DNA of 64,000 nt from Escallonia rubra (lineage: Eukaryota > Streptophyta > Magnoliopsida > Escalloniales > Escalloniaceae), in assembly GCA_033065855.1 (NCBI GenBank), contig JAVXUO010000847.1, forward strand, positions 1 to 64,000, in the 5' to 3' direction. The notes beneath the pieces were generated by a model. The model was not told the DNA's origin and did not search any database. It saw only the letters and a program-made list of their open reading frames with translations. Both the position numbers and the translations under genes were made by a program. Shown here one piece after another: positions 46,362 through 58,750 of the stretch. The stretch's first letter is position 1. Every line of letters starts with the position of its first letter.

Positions 46362-46562
46362 AAGGCTCATTACAAAGCATTACTTTGTAATGAGTACCTT
46401 TGAAAGAGAACTAAGGGTTTTTATACATGCATGCGTTCAGAAATTGAATACATATGCAAGAATCTTTCCGAAATATCAAAATTGCAGAAAGATTGTTGCA
46501 TATGTTACCAATTCCACTTTAAATAGAATTCGTTGGCAACGAGTTGAACCATCTCGTTGCCA
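46362..46562. repeat. Three consecutive short hairpins
   Basis: CTCATTACAAAG/CTTTGTAATGAG at ~46366-46395; TATGCAAGAATCTTTC/GAAAGATTGTTGCATA at ~46451-46503; TTGGCAACGAG/CTCGTTGCCAA at ~46532-46562. Stems are 11-16 bp and nearly perfect. Confidence 0.8.
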
Positions 46563-46717
46563 ATAGACTTCACAAAAAAAAAACAACGAATATAAAGAAT
46601 GCAGTGTTTATAAACAACAAGTAATTGAACCATCTCTGGGTAATATGGAGTAATTATGGGATGACCAAGGTCTAATTAGGGCTAACTGGGTTATTTGGGT
46701 TAATTACGATTGTCAGG

Positions 46718-46741
46718 GTTTAGGGTTTAGCATTTAGGGTT
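46718..46741 (+). repeat. Short telomere-like (GGGTTTA) cluster
   Basis: GGGTTTAGGGTTTAG then TTTAGGGTTTAA: about three units only, of the sort found near plant promoters and in interstitial DNA. Not a telomere. Confidence 0.7.
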
Positions 46742-46763
46742 TAATTAATCTAATTAGGATTTA

Positions 46764-49700
46764 TTAAGATATGTTAGGGCTAATTAGTGCTAATGAGGAG
46801 TACCTTGGGCTAATTATAGCTAGTCGGTGACTCGGGCATTGGGGGAATAACAGTTGTTTGAACAATTGATGCAGGAATAGGTGCTGAGTCTCTAACTGGA
46901 CTTGTAGCAACAGAAAAATAAACTTCAGCTGGGAGGCGAGTTTCAGTAATGGGAGAAACAGGTGGTGAAATATTTCCTGGCCGATTAAAATGACGGTCAT
47001 TGGAATCCTCACTAGAATCTTCTTCACCTTGGATGTCCCATGATCCGCTACTTTGCTATATAAATCAGAACAAGGTGTGAGCTATTGATAATAATGCAAA
47101 ACAAAAAGCATTTGAAATCCACAAACCTACTGAGGAGAAGATGCCAATTGATGAGTGGCAGCAACAGGAGGACCCTCACCACTAATAGCCTCTGTATCAA
47201 TTGGTTCATCAACATGTTTATCAGAAGAAACATTGTCATCTGAAGGGCTGCCTTCCTTACTGGTACTTTCCTGAGTTAAATCGATGGTGATACCACCCAA
47301 ATCTTAATAAGAGGGGTAAGAAATATAATAGGGCAATGGATACAAAAATCAATAATTTTTTTTTTACCTTTAGGGACATTGTCCTTGCTCTAAAGCGAGT
47401 CTTGCGTGCTATACTTTTCTTTTGAGTGGCTTTGGGTTTGGTCTTACATGTGCCAACCTGAGTAGCTAAGGAATCCTCGTGTTGATCAGCCGTCGCGATA
47501 AAAGTCTTCTTGTCTTTTTCGGGTACTCCACTCGGAGCAGTAGAGACTTCTACCTCAGTAGCTAACCTTTTGGCCAGTCTAACGCTTTGATCAGCTGGAT
47601 GAAGCAAATTAATGATCAAAGACCTTCGAAAGACTATCATTGGCATATATACAATGGCTGAAAAGTTCTTACTTGGGCTTAGAACGTTCAAGGATGTTGG
47701 AAAATTGATAAGAGCTGAAGTAGTCTGGGCAAGATGAATGATGTTCAAGGGCACGACCGATATCGGCTCATTTGATTGAGGATTAAAAGAAGGTCATCAG
47801 AAACTTGCTCCGGTCGTTTTTTGCCCTCTGGAATTTCTTTCTTCTTGTGAATAAGAGATACATCATCTTCTTCGTCGTCCTTTTCCATTTCTTCAGTCGC
47901 TTCTATCTCTTCTTCTGCTGATACGTCTTCGGAAGAAACATCTGATTCTCCGACGATATCAGACTCTTCTGGAGAAGATTCAATAACATGTTCTTTCCCT
48001 TTCTTACCCCGCACTTGTCTAGAAGTTTCTTCAGAAGGAGATTGACTTCTCTTTTGAGGCGTGGTAGGATTGCTGCTTTCTCCTATACCAATAGAACCAA
48101 AATATAATAAGCAAATTGATACCAGTAATAAAAAATGGTATTAAAACTAGGGTAAAATACCTGGTCGACGTGGGCTGTCTGGAGCAAGATGAACCATGCA
48201 ATCGACATGCTTAATGCCATCGTACAATTTGGAAACACAATCTTGGTACCACGAGTCAAAAGGGAGATCCGATCCAGTAGTAAGAATGACAAAATTGGAC
48301 ATGGTGAAACTGTCCATCGATCGGTCTACAATTCTATTTATCACTCTGATATGGATTTGAGTTATTCTCTTCATTCTTTCTTTTGCCTCCAAAAAGCCAT
48401 TATCGATAAAGAAATGGGTTGAAAATTCCCTGAACCAATCCAAATTGTTGACCAAACTGGGAGGGGGTGTATCATTCATAACTACAAACTTCCGATGGCG
48501 AGCTCGCGATTTGACCGCGCACATGAAGAAAGCTGGCCCATACCCTCCGAAAAAAATCTTGAAACTCCATGGACATCCCTTCGTCTATGTGGGTAGGAAG
48601 GGTTCGAAACCAAGCGGGTCTGAATTCTCTAGAAAGGAACAGATGTGAACCTTTGAGATGGGTGAAATCAAAGAAGAAACGGAAACAATATATGAAGGAA
48701 TGAAGCTTTATTTCGCCCAGAGAAAGGCGATGTCCATAGGTTAATAAAGAAGTATTAGGCTGAATAGGAATAAAAGGAGAAAACTCTGGAAAATAAGCTT
48801 GCAACAACAATTGGACCAACCAGAAATGATCGCCGCTCCAATGTATTTTCTTACCTACCATGGTAGACATTACTCTGTACAAACCACCCAACAACAAAGG
48901 CGCAAGCACATATTACCTACCGTGAGCTAAGCTAATAGCCAAATTCATATATTCTTTGATTAAAGAAAGGCTCGATACATAGAAGACATAACGAGATAGC
49001 CACATCCAAAGAAAAATAGCTAGCTCCTTCAAATCGGGCGAAGTATCAGTGTGTTTAGAACTTAATTTGATGAAATATTTCTCAAAAGTTTCAGAATACT
49101 TTGAGGAAGAAAGATCAAGAACCAAACCAATAGGATTATGGTTGGTTAAAGCATTGGCACGATTACTAATCTGCAAAAGGCTTGTTAAGGCACATATGTC
49201 AAAAATGGTAGGGGCCATCATCTTAGTCCTTAACATAAAGACATTAGTAATAATAGACCAAAAACAAAAAGACGAGGATAGGAGCCATCGGTCTACCTTA
49301 GGAGGATTTTTTGACATATGAATTAATTCATAGATACCTTGCCGCCTCCATTGATCGGCAAAAGAACTCGACAAACGATCAACCCACAAACCCCAATCGG
49401 CATGAATAAGGGTTGGCCAATATCTAATCAGCAAGCTAGATTCGTGCCAGCCTTTCCAATTCAAATAAGGTGAGCTAAGTAACATTTTCTCTGAATCATC
49501 AATTGGATACCTGAAACCAATAAAACAACCCTAAAGGGGGGTGAATAGGGTTTTTGAAATATAATGGGGAATTTAAACTAAGCACAATCATAAATCTCAA
49601 ACAAACCAAGTAATACTTCAATGAAGATGCTAACTAAACAATCTCAAACAATTAAAGAGCAATACGAAAAGAGATTGAGTTAGAGATACTTGATAAGGAG

Positions 49701-50436
49701 ATTTAAATGGTTCGGCTTGATATACCCTCAAGCCTACATCCACCTCTTCAAGGAAGTCCCTTGCAAGAGCACTAGAATCCACTAGCAACAATCTTCTTCC
49801 GGGTCAAGATCAAAACCCTTACAACACTTGGTGATATCCCCACACCAAGCACAAGCCTTGAATCCACAAAGCTCACCCAAGACTTGACAACAAGCCTCGA
49901 TCACAATCCTTTTACAAAGATCAAATGTGTACAAACCAAGACTAGTTACATAATAGGAAAGATCAATTATAATCGATAGTAACTTAGTCGATGCATTCTT
50001 TGTTGCTCTTCGACATTCGACTTGATGAAGCTTCTATAGCATGCCCACTATAACTTTAAGCTTCTTTGGCTTTAATCCATCTATCCAACTTCTCAAATGT
50101 GTCTTCATGAGTGTGCATGTATAAACCTACTAAGAATACACTCAAAGCACACATTAGAACATAATCAATGTGTAGTTATCATCAAAACAAGATGTAAGCC
50201 TAGGTTATCCAACCATATGGCTAACATACCCTTTTAAAGGTTGAGGTCTAACCCTAAAAGAATGACCCAAAATATTTGGGGCTGATAGGTTTTCGACGTT
50301 TCTTGTATGGAATCAGAATGCGAGTATCGATTATTTCAACATAGGTCCTAAGAGTGCCAACGCCCTATCGAGGGTTAGGAGGACAGTCGACTCCATCACC
50401 ATAATCTCCTATTGGGCTAATTCTCTTTTTCACCAT
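46764..50436 (-). pseudogene. Second PMD gene (long transposon-type plant mobile domain), broken
   Basis: Minus strand. A possible first exon starts at 50436 (MVKKRISPIGDYGDG; VEIIDTRILIPYKKRRKP). The PMD proper runs 49505-48472: WKGWHESSLLIRYWPTL, GIYELIHMSKNPPKVDRWLL, CFWSIITNVFMLRTKMMAPT, FDICALTSLLQI, HFWLVQLLLQAYFPEFSPF. Then 48524-48147 (TPPPSLVNNLDWFREFS), an acidic region 48014-47745, and basic tails to 46764. Defects: a TAA at 48915-48913 where a lysine codon fits, a frameshift near 48525, stops in the first exon, and a solo LTR at 49512-50226 inside the coding part. The family name in databases is 'aminotransferase-like, plant mobile domain'; no aminotransferase activity is implied. 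The gene does not lie between recognised TIRs. Confidence 0.72.
49512..50226 (-). mobile_element. Solo LTR (715 bp) in the second PMD gene
   Basis: On + it begins TGAAACC and ends GGCTAACA; on - it begins TGTTAGCCATATGG. TACC flanks it on both sides (49508-49511; 50227-50230). The PMD coding sequence continues on both sides. The sequence is the inverted relative of the LTR at 55454-56640 (TTGGATAACCTAGGC; AAGCTTCTTTGGCTTTAATC in inverse; CAAGTATCTCTAACTCAAT), so it belongs to the gag-only copia-like family. A GGGGGGTGAATAGGG stretch near its end is common in this LTR type. Confidence 0.82.
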
Positions 50437-50439
50437 GAT

Positions 50440-52795
50440 TCTTGAAGGGTATAGAGAAAGGGTAAGCAAAGATTTTAGGGTTTGCTACGATAATATGAAG
50501 TTATATTGGTTTGCTGCGAACAAGAAATATGAGGTTATGCTACCAAAACGGCTTAAAAACGAGCGAGCAATAGAGTTTAATTGTGACTCAACCACATTGA
50601 AACGGTTAAAAAGTTGAAAAGTTGGAAGTTGAGACAGAACATTAATTAACTCGCACAACTGTACATGTCGTACGAGTTAAGGAGCCAATGTTGGCGGTAT
50701 AAGCATTTTTTATGACAGTTAATGCATAGACACGTGGCATGACGAGGATCGTGAAAACTGCTTTGAGTGGGAAGTAAAAAGAGGCACGTTTGTTACAATT
50801 AATGATGAAATGTCAGTTACCGATAGTGGAATAAAAAGATAAATGAATTGGAGAAAGCACACGGGAAGCAAAAATTCGAATGAGTCGTGCAAGATGGAGA
50901 AAACCGATAACAGGTGCAACAAAATTGGCAATAATGGCCAACATGGAAACAGGTTAGAAGATCGGTAGTGACGGTTGATAAAAAGTTCCTGGAATGAATA
51001 GCTGTAAGCATTGTTAAGAAGATAATGAAAAAGATCAATTAAAATGATTGCATGTAGAGCACAGAGGTAAGCATAAACGATCAATCATGGAGTCTAAGAA
51101 ATTATTCTTAATGAAGATAAGGATAAGAAGTTACAGGAGGAAGACGGTTATGAACGAGCAAGTATAAAAGAAGAGCAAAACACGAGGAAATGGGTCGTCA
51201 ATTTCACAAACAAAACTAGACTTAGGAAAAGTAGTCTGTAATGTTCTGGCCAATTTATTTTATCCAATCTTTTAAATGATCTGTCTTGTATCAATAGAAA
51301 ATCTTGTACGCTGCCATACTTGTGTTCGTTGTACTGAAAGGATTGTCTTCATCATTTCAGTGGGCGTATTAGTTTTAGATCTATTTAGTATTTTATCTTC
51401 AGTTAGTTTTCATTTTTAGCAAAGTCCTCAGGCCCGAGAGGCAAAAAAAATCCACACTGTTTATCGGTTGTGTCATAGGCGCACGATCTATAGTGAGTTT
51501 GCCCAGTAACGCAAACAAGTACATTTGTCTCTTGCGTTTTAAGATACATAGAAGCGAAATCCTTTTTGTCAAATTCTCTTTGGATCCTCTTTTGTAGACT
51601 GACTTCAAGTGCTAGACTTTCCACATTTCTATCTGGGTGTTTCTCCTGTCCAAGTGTTATGACTTGTTCATTTGAAGTACTTGGCAGGTCAGGCTAATGT
51701 TGTTGACTACTCCGGTACAAATTACTCCTCTCTGCAACTTAAAGACTTTCATTCTTCTTAGTAAATCGTTGATCCCCATAACTGTCTTATTACTGTTAAG
51801 GTTATTAGCTTGAGAAATCTACACGTTCCATCCGACTCCCCATTCCGATGTATTGTCTAATCTCCAAACATTATCAAGATTAAAACTTTTTATGTGGGAC
51901 GGGTACTCGTTTGCAATGACTCCAAATCCCAAGAAATTGGTAATTGCCGCAGAGCGGCATATTGACCCATGTCCTGGTGTGCCATCATTATATCACCTTG
52001 AAACCTACGAGCTGGACTCTTACAACCAGGTTGGTTTCCCCCGAATTTGAAGGAGTTGACTTTATAAGATAACTGTTTGCACTGGAATGTCTATCCTTCA
52101 GAGGCAGCCTAAACTTGAGGTTCTTGAACTGCGAAATCGCTGCTTCAAAGGACCATGCTAGGAAACAAGTGAAAGGGGTTTTGCCAACTCAAATTCTTAA
52201 AACTTTAGTATATAAATCTCGAGCAATAGAATACCTGTAGTATTCACTTTCCCACGCTCCAAAAGAGCAAATGCTTCGTTTCATATACTTTGGAATACGC
52301 GTCCGTCTCTGAAAAAACAAATGCTTCGTTTCTCTCTGTAACCCCTTCTCTCCTCCTCTCTACATTTACTCATTTTACTCTCCTAGCTTCTTTCCTTAAC
52401 TTATTAACTTATGTGATTCTGAACATCTAACGGACATACATCAAGCCTTAACTACTTTATCCTTCCAATTTTAGCACTTTACCAACACACAATTCGAAGA
52501 CATGAAGACTTTTTGACTTTGTCCCCTGGTTTCACAATCACCACCTTTTTTTTATAAAAAAATATCACTTTTACCATCCTCATTGTCCTTGCATTGACTG
52601 ATATTCAACAACATGCCAGCTACTTTCGAAGGTGACGACCCACCAAGGCTCCGTGGGCTTGAAAGGAGCAGCATCATCATACCAATAGATAAGAAAATAT
52701 TACAAGCGAACAGAGAAACTACCAGAGTATGCTCATGGGGAGAATAGTGGCTGCATAGGTATTCACTGAAGGTGAAGTACAAAGGTATGTTGCTA
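50440..52795. other. No gene recognised; possible LTR at ~50689-51360
   Basis: Bases 50689-51360 start TGTTGGCGG and end CATTTCA, and carry a TATAAAAG box at ~51163, as in an LTR promoter, but no target duplication, PBS or partner copy was found. The rest, including open frames at 50435-50617 and 51853-52050, matches nothing I know. Confidence 0.3.
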
Positions 52796-52849
52796 AATAT
52801 TGGTCACTGCTCGGCCCTGTCATCATTCACAAGATCAATAGCCTCTTCC

Positions 52850-53959
52850 TTTTCCATTTTACCACACATACCCAAGCTCTACTTTTGTTGGAAAATGGCC
52901 TTTGGAACATTAAAGGATGTTTATTGGCCTTAAAACCATGGCTTCCTCATACTATATTTTCTCATGTTACGTTTTCAATGGTGGATCTCTGGGTTTGGGT
53001 TGTCAATTTACCAAGTGATTACTACCACAAGGATTTAGCCATAAAGATTAGAACGGTTTTAGGTCTGCTGCTTGACGTGGACAGGTCTGAAAGGCGATGT
53101 AAGCATAAAGACTACTTCCGGCTTAAAGTCCACCTATCCCTGGATGAACCTCTGTTCCCTGGTATTTTCATACCCTTAATGTTTCAGATGCAATCTCATA
53201 TGTTAAACTGTGATGTTAAATGGTTAGCATGTAACTATGAAAGGGTTTGTCATGCATGCGATCATTGTGGGTGTATCGGGCCTGACCGAGATGTCTACAC
53301 AAATTCCTTGTCCGTAGTATCAAAATCTCTCCGGCGTCGTTCAGCTATTCTTATTGGGCCGGATATTTTACCTACGTTCGTGGCGGCGGGTGTTCCCATG
53401 TTCGAGCAATCCTTGAGAACCTATCCAAATGTGGATATTAATCGGAACTCACGGATTCTTATTTTGGATACTAGTCATGGTTCATATCTTTTTCATACAA
53501 ATCAAGAGTTTTCGGGTATATCTTATAATTCTAGTATGTATTCTATTGAGATTGGCACTCATTATTCTTCAGTAGAGAACTCTTCCAGTGAGGGTACTAC
53601 AATATCAAGCCCATTTTTTTAGAGAATCTACTGAAATTGTGTATCTGGGTAAGGAATCGGGAAACGATCTCACCATGCAAGATGTTCCTATAGCAGTAAG
53701 TAAGAAGTCTACCTCTAGCCATAAAAAGAATGAGAGAATTCTGGACAAACCAGTCACTTTCAAATCAAAGATGGGATTATCCCCTGACAACCCTATTTTG
53801 GTCTCCACGACTCCACGTGGTCAAGTTGTTCCTTATACTCTAAATGTCTCAGCTGGACATTCTTCCCACTTGGATGTTCCTACATCATTTCATGCCATCA
53901 CATCCCCTCCTAGGGGCCTAGACCCACAGACTTTTAAGGAATGGCTTTCCACCGCGTAG
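52850..53959 (+). pseudogene. LINE ORF1 remnant (DUF4283 plus degenerate zinc knuckle)
   Basis: Frame 52885-53622 has ENGLWNIKGCLLALKPWLPH and DLWVWVVNLPSDYYHKDLA, the DUF4283 pattern of plant L1-type ORF1 proteins. It is followed by YERVCHACDHCGCIGPDRDVY, where the CCHC knuckle has lost its histidine and last cysteine. A frameshift at the T-run ~53611-53618 moves the frame to 53588-53959 (KESGNDLTMQDVPIAVSKKS, GLDPQTFKEWL). Further proline-rich ORF1 tail may extend to 54270. The downstream ORF2 is missing up to 57717. Confidence 0.72.
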
Positions 53960-55453
53960 GCCACAACCTATCTTTAGTTCACAGGCTAGCCCTAACACAC
54001 TTATTCACGTTCCAACCCAATAGCCAGGCCCGGTTCTCGTGTAGATGTGAACCCATCAAAAATACCTTCCATCCTAGTCCCAGGGCTTTTTGAGTTAGAA
54101 CCCATCCTTTATTTTGGGCAGCCACTGAAAGGCTCTCATACACAAGCCTTAAAGGTCAATCCACCAAAAAATCTGGTCCAATCTCCTTCCTCTGAACATA
54201 CAACTTTTCCCATGCCTATCTCTTGGATGAAAGGCTGGCCTCTCCTCACCTGGGCCTCATTACTTTTATTAGTAATCTAATGGCCAGTCATGAAGGAATG
54301 GGGGAAACCAGTCCACCCACCATAAGCCCAACCCAACTCACCATCTTTCTTCTCATAATGTGAGTCACTTGGTCTCAAATGCAATATTATAATTACTCGG
54401 GTGAAGATTGAACAAGACTTGAATAACAAAGAGATTGACATACTTGCAAAGGAATTCAATGAGTTTCTCAAAATTAAGGAAGTTGGAAACTCACACAAGA
54501 GTAAGAATGATTCAAGTATAGAGAGTACCTGATCATGAGAGAATAAGAAGAAGAAAGGGTCAAGAAAGAAGCACTCCATAAAGACATCAATTGAATCCAT
54601 CATTTGTAGTTATAATGACTCAAGTGGAGATGAAGATGGCATTTCGATGATAGAGATGCAAATCTATGCTTCGTCGCCCAAACAGATAATGAAGTAAATT
54701 CTTCATATAGTGATAGAGATATCAATTACTCTAATGATGATATTTGTGATGCTTATGCTCTTTTATATGAAGAATCCATGAAATTAGAGCAGAAAATTTG
54801 TGCTTTAAAAAACAAGTGCATTCGATTTCAAAAGAACTAGATGACTTAAAAAAGTGAAAATAATGAGTTACATGCCAAGAATAAATGCATATCTAGCCAT
54901 TTATATGTGGAGCATGCGAATAATGATTTGGTTGAATTGATTGTGAACATTCTTAGAACAAAACAAATCTCTTGTGATACGTTAATTTTAGAAAAAAATT
55001 TGAGATTTGTGATTTGAAAAAATGCCTTGAAAATTTTGTTGATGTTAAAAATAACTTGGATGTCATGCTTGGACACTAAAGAGTTGGCCTAAACAAAGGC
55101 GGTGTTGGCTTAGATCCCTTCACCTTGCCTCCTAAAGTTTTTAAACAACAACTAACGATTGACACACGCATACCATTGTCTTCTTGTTGATGACAAAGGG
55201 GGAGAAATAATCTTGATTTTATATGCTACGCGATTGTGTGTTTTTTAGAGAACATTAGAGGAAGAGCATATCTTGTTTTAGCGAGGGGGAGCTAGCTATG
55301 AGCTTAATTGCTACATGAGATAAATTGACATATCTTGAGTATACTAGAAATGATTGAATGTTCTAAGTGAGATTGTTGTACTTAATTGACTCTCATATGA
55401 TACATCATACCTTATACATAATAAATGTTTGTCATCATCAAAAAGGGGGAGAC

Positions 55454-56640
55454 TGTTAGCCTTATGATTGGATAACCTAGGCTACATTTGAAAAGTTGGA
55501 TAGATGGATTAAAGCCAAAGAAGCTTAAAGCTATAGTGGACATGCTATAGAAGCTCCATCAAGTCCAATGTCAAAGAGTAAGAAAAAATGCATAGGTTAA
55601 GTTACTATTGATTATGATTGATCTTTACTATTATGCAACTAGTCTTGGTTTAATGCTTGGATTGATGACTGTAACATGAAAAGACCTTAGGAGACCTTGT
55701 GCATTGTATATGAGTTGATTCACACAAGTGTGGTTCTCGAAAATGAGTGAACTTTGGAACTTTATCAGATTTTTCTCAAAAATGTTTTTGGAGCTAATCT
55801 TTATATATTTTGATAAAACGTTTTGTTAGCTTTCCAACACAAAAAAGAGCACCTCAATCCGATTTTTCTAGGAAAAGTTATGCCCAAAATAAGAGAGAGG
55901 GTTCTGTGAGGCAGCTAATAGGTAGTAGGGTAATACAATTGACTGCATTGCAATACAATCAATTGTATTAGTCAAAATTCAGTACAACGGGCTATTTTCG
56001 AGTAGAAGAACCAACGGCTAGTTTAGAGGGACCCAGTCGACTGCAATAACAGTTTTGCATATTTAATGCCTCTAACGGGTATATTTCATATCTTCTCTAT
56101 ATAAATGATTTGGGGCTCCATCATACACCATGGAAAGCACATTCTAGGCCTCCATTCACTAGAGAAACATAAAGGCTCATAGATTAAATGTTTCTCTCTT
56201 CATCTTCACGATTTTACATCATTAAAGAGAGCATATTTGTGAGCAATTCTTTGATTGAGAGTGAGCATTCTTTCAAGTCATCAATTCTCTCATCTCTCTA
56301 TTGTACTATAGCTTCATTTGTACTCATTTCCTTTCAAGAAGGTTTCTTTACACAATTGATCTTTGTAAAAGGATTGTGATCAAGGCTTGGGTTTGTCAAG
56401 CCTTGGCTGAGCTTTGTGGATTCAAGGCTTGCGCTTTGTGTCAAGATATCACCTAGTGTTGCAAGGGTTTTGATCTTGATTCGGAAGAAGATTGTTACTA
56501 GTGGATTCTGCAAGGGACTTCATTGAATAGGTGGATGTAGGTTTGAGGGTAGTTCAAGCCGAACCATTCAAATCTCCTCGTCAAGTATCTCTAACTCAAT
56601 CTGTTTACTTATTTCTCTATAATTACTTGAGGTGGATGTA
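55454..56640 (+). repeat. LTR of the gag-only element
   Basis: It starts TGTTAGCCTTATGATTGG directly after the polypurine tract. It contains CCAAAGAAGCTTAAAGC, an expanded middle with TTCTCTATATAAATG (TATA-like, ~56093), and the segment AGGCTTGCGCTTTGTGTCAAG shared with the solo LTR at 49512-50226. Its 3' end is disturbed by a ~125-bp tandem duplication (56540-56800: GGTGGATGTAGGCTTGAGGG repeated), and no PBS follows. Confidence 0.75.
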
Positions 56641-56789
56641 GGCTTGAGGGTAGATGCAAGGGACTTCATTGAAGAGGTGGATGTAGGCTTGAGGGTAGTT
56701 CAAGCCGAACCATTCAAATCTCCTCGTCAAGTATCTCTAACTCAATCTGTTTACTTATTTCTCTATAATTGCTTGAGGTGGATGTAGGC

Positions 56790-57540
56790 TTGAGGGTAGA
56801 TGGCCCTTATGTTCCCACCAAGTTGATTATGAATAAGCTTGTGCCAAAAGAGAAATCCAAATTTAGTGACTATGATATAAATACACTTTGTATGAATTTT
56901 AGAGCTCTAAACACAAATGAACTCAATCGAGTTATTATATGGGATTCGGCTAAGAGTATGTGGGATACATTTCAAGTCACTCATGAAGGGACCTCTCTTT
57001 TAAAAGATTCAAAGATGAACTTATGGCACAGAGAATATGAAAATTTTTAAATGTTTTCCGATGAATCCATTAAGGAAATGAATTTTCATTTCTCTAAAAA
57101 TTGTTAATACTTTGAAACAATTAGAAAATATTTATCTAACAGTGACCTTGTGGGAAAGGTAATTAGGTCATTACCTGGAGATGGGATGCAAAAAACACCG
57201 AACTTCTAGATTCCAAGGATCTCAATACCTTCCCGTTGGACGAATTAATTTGCTCCTTGATGACCCCTGAAATGCAACTCAAATCATCCAGGCAAAAAGG
57301 TCCAAAGAAGAAGAAGAAATGCATTGCTCTTAAAGTTTCATCAATGATGGATCAATCTTCAAGTGAAGATGAAGAAAACTTGAATAACAAAGAGATGGAC
57401 ATACTTGCAAAGGAATTTAATGAGTTTCTCAAAATTAAGAAAGTTGGAAACTCACACAAGAGTAAAAATGATTCAAGTATAGAGATTACCTCACGAGAGA
57501 ATAAGAAGAAGAAGGGTCAAGAAAGAAGCACTCCATAAAG
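56790..57540 (+). pseudogene. Copia-type gag (UBN2) of the gag-only element, broken
   Basis: NELNRVIIWDSAKSMWDTFQ, VTHEGTSLLKDSKMN and REYENF fit the UBN2/gag core. Then a stop, ESIKEMNFHFSK, NSDLVGKVIRSLPGDG with frame changes, and a lysine/serine-rich tail 57236-57535 (KKKKKCIALKVSSMMDQSSS; EMDILAKEFNEFLKIKK). The usual CCHC knuckle is not present in the surviving part. Confidence 0.7.
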
Positions 57541-57716
57541 ACATCAATCGAAACCATCATTTGTAGTGATAATGACTCAAGTGGAGATGAAGGTAGTCCT
57601 TTCATTGATAGAGATGCAAATCTATGCTTCATGACTCAAAAAGATGATGAGGTAAATTCTTCATATAGTATAGTGATAGCAATTGCTTCAATGATGATAT
57701 GTGTGACGCTTATGTT

Positions 57717-58750
57717 CTTTGGACCATCTAGACTCCGATCGGATGCCATCCTTTCGCCTTTCCGGGAATGGCTCATTGCATGGCTCATAGGCACCTCATC
57801 TAAAAGCAAATATCTAAACCAAACTAGATCCATCATAGTAACAATTTGGTGCATTTGGCTTCATAGGAACCGTTACATTTTTCAACACGAGCCCTTCAAT
57901 CCTCGTAGTGTTATATAGGAAATACTTGATCTCACCATTCATATAAAAATCCTTACCTACAATAAACCAAACTCAATGCCCCCATCAGGCCTTGCAGTTG
58001 AGAAGAACTCTCCTGTCTTAGTACACTTGAGAATAACTCTCCTGTCTTAGTACACGGGAACCCATAATCATGCATGTGTCGCACAAGCCAACCGATCACC
58101 CTTTGTATGGCAATCTGCTTAGACAAAAACCTACAGAATGCTGGTGTGGGGCTTACCTGCTTAAACCATCAGCAACAAAGATGTGGATCCGTTGCCTTTA
58201 CAATTTTAGTTACTGATTGGATGACAGCTCAAGCAAAAGCCCTTCTAACAATTTTAATTTGGGCAAAAAAGAAGAAATTACTACATTTAAACCTCGTTAC
58301 TTACTCAAAGTTTCTAATTTCTCAAATGACAAATGCTGAAGACATCACGGACACAGTGACGCCACTTATGTATGATATATGTTATATTACTACCGATATG
58401 CACTACTTTAGTATTGGCAGGGCCGGAGGTCCGCATATGAAGGAGTCCAGATCATTAGCAGCTTTTGTCTGTCATGCCCTCATCGATGTCTATCCAGATT
58501 GGGTTAATGAATTTTGCTGCGAAGAGATCTAAACTCTCCTATTTTGTGTAATATATCTATTTCTGTTTAATAGTCTAGGTCTGGCTTGTTTTGATTTCAC
58601 TGTTTCCTTTTATGTGGTCTCACATTTCTACCATGACGAGGACTCACATATCTTCTATGTAAAGCCGACATGGCTTGCTCTGAAAAATCACTGTACCTTT
58701 TAAAATTTCAATGCAATTCTCGTATTCTACCAAAAAAAAAAAAAAAAGAT
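57717..58750 (+). pseudogene. LINE 3' end: ORF2 RNase H-like remnant and poly(A) tail
   Basis: 57717-57918 reads FFGPSRLRSDAILSPFREWL ... IVTIWCIWLHRNRYIFQHEP, the zf-RVT to RNase H spacer of plant LINE ORF2. 58200-58530 reads TDWMTAQAKALLTILIWAKK, YSKFLISQMTNAED and ARSLAAFVCHAL-like sequence, the RVT_3 RNase H fold, in a different frame. A 17-A run at 58731-58747 is the tail. Together with ORF1 at 52850-53959 this marks one LINE in + orientation with its middle missing. Confidence 0.75.

Larger units (their letters stand above)
54400..57716 (+). mobile_element. Gag-only copia-like LTR element (TR-GAG type), recombinant, inserted in the LINE
   Basis: Order on +: gag tail (54411-55080), a short 3' region with GACAAAGGGGGAGAAAT and GCGAGGGGGAGCTAGCTATG, polypurine tract AAAAAGGGGGAGAC, one LTR from 55454, then a gag start (56790-57540) and a second copy of the gag tail (57361-57716). 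Bases 54411-54780 and 57363-57716 are near-identical direct repeats. No protease, integrase, RT or RNase H occurs between gag and PPT. The arrangement 'internal-LTR-internal' is what remains of a tandem or recombined pair sharing an LTR. It separates LINE ORF1 from the LINE 3' end. Confidence 0.75.

Noticed and set aside
46718-46741. Telomere or subtelomere
   Set aside because: Only about three GGGTTTA units; genes and TEs continue on both sides.
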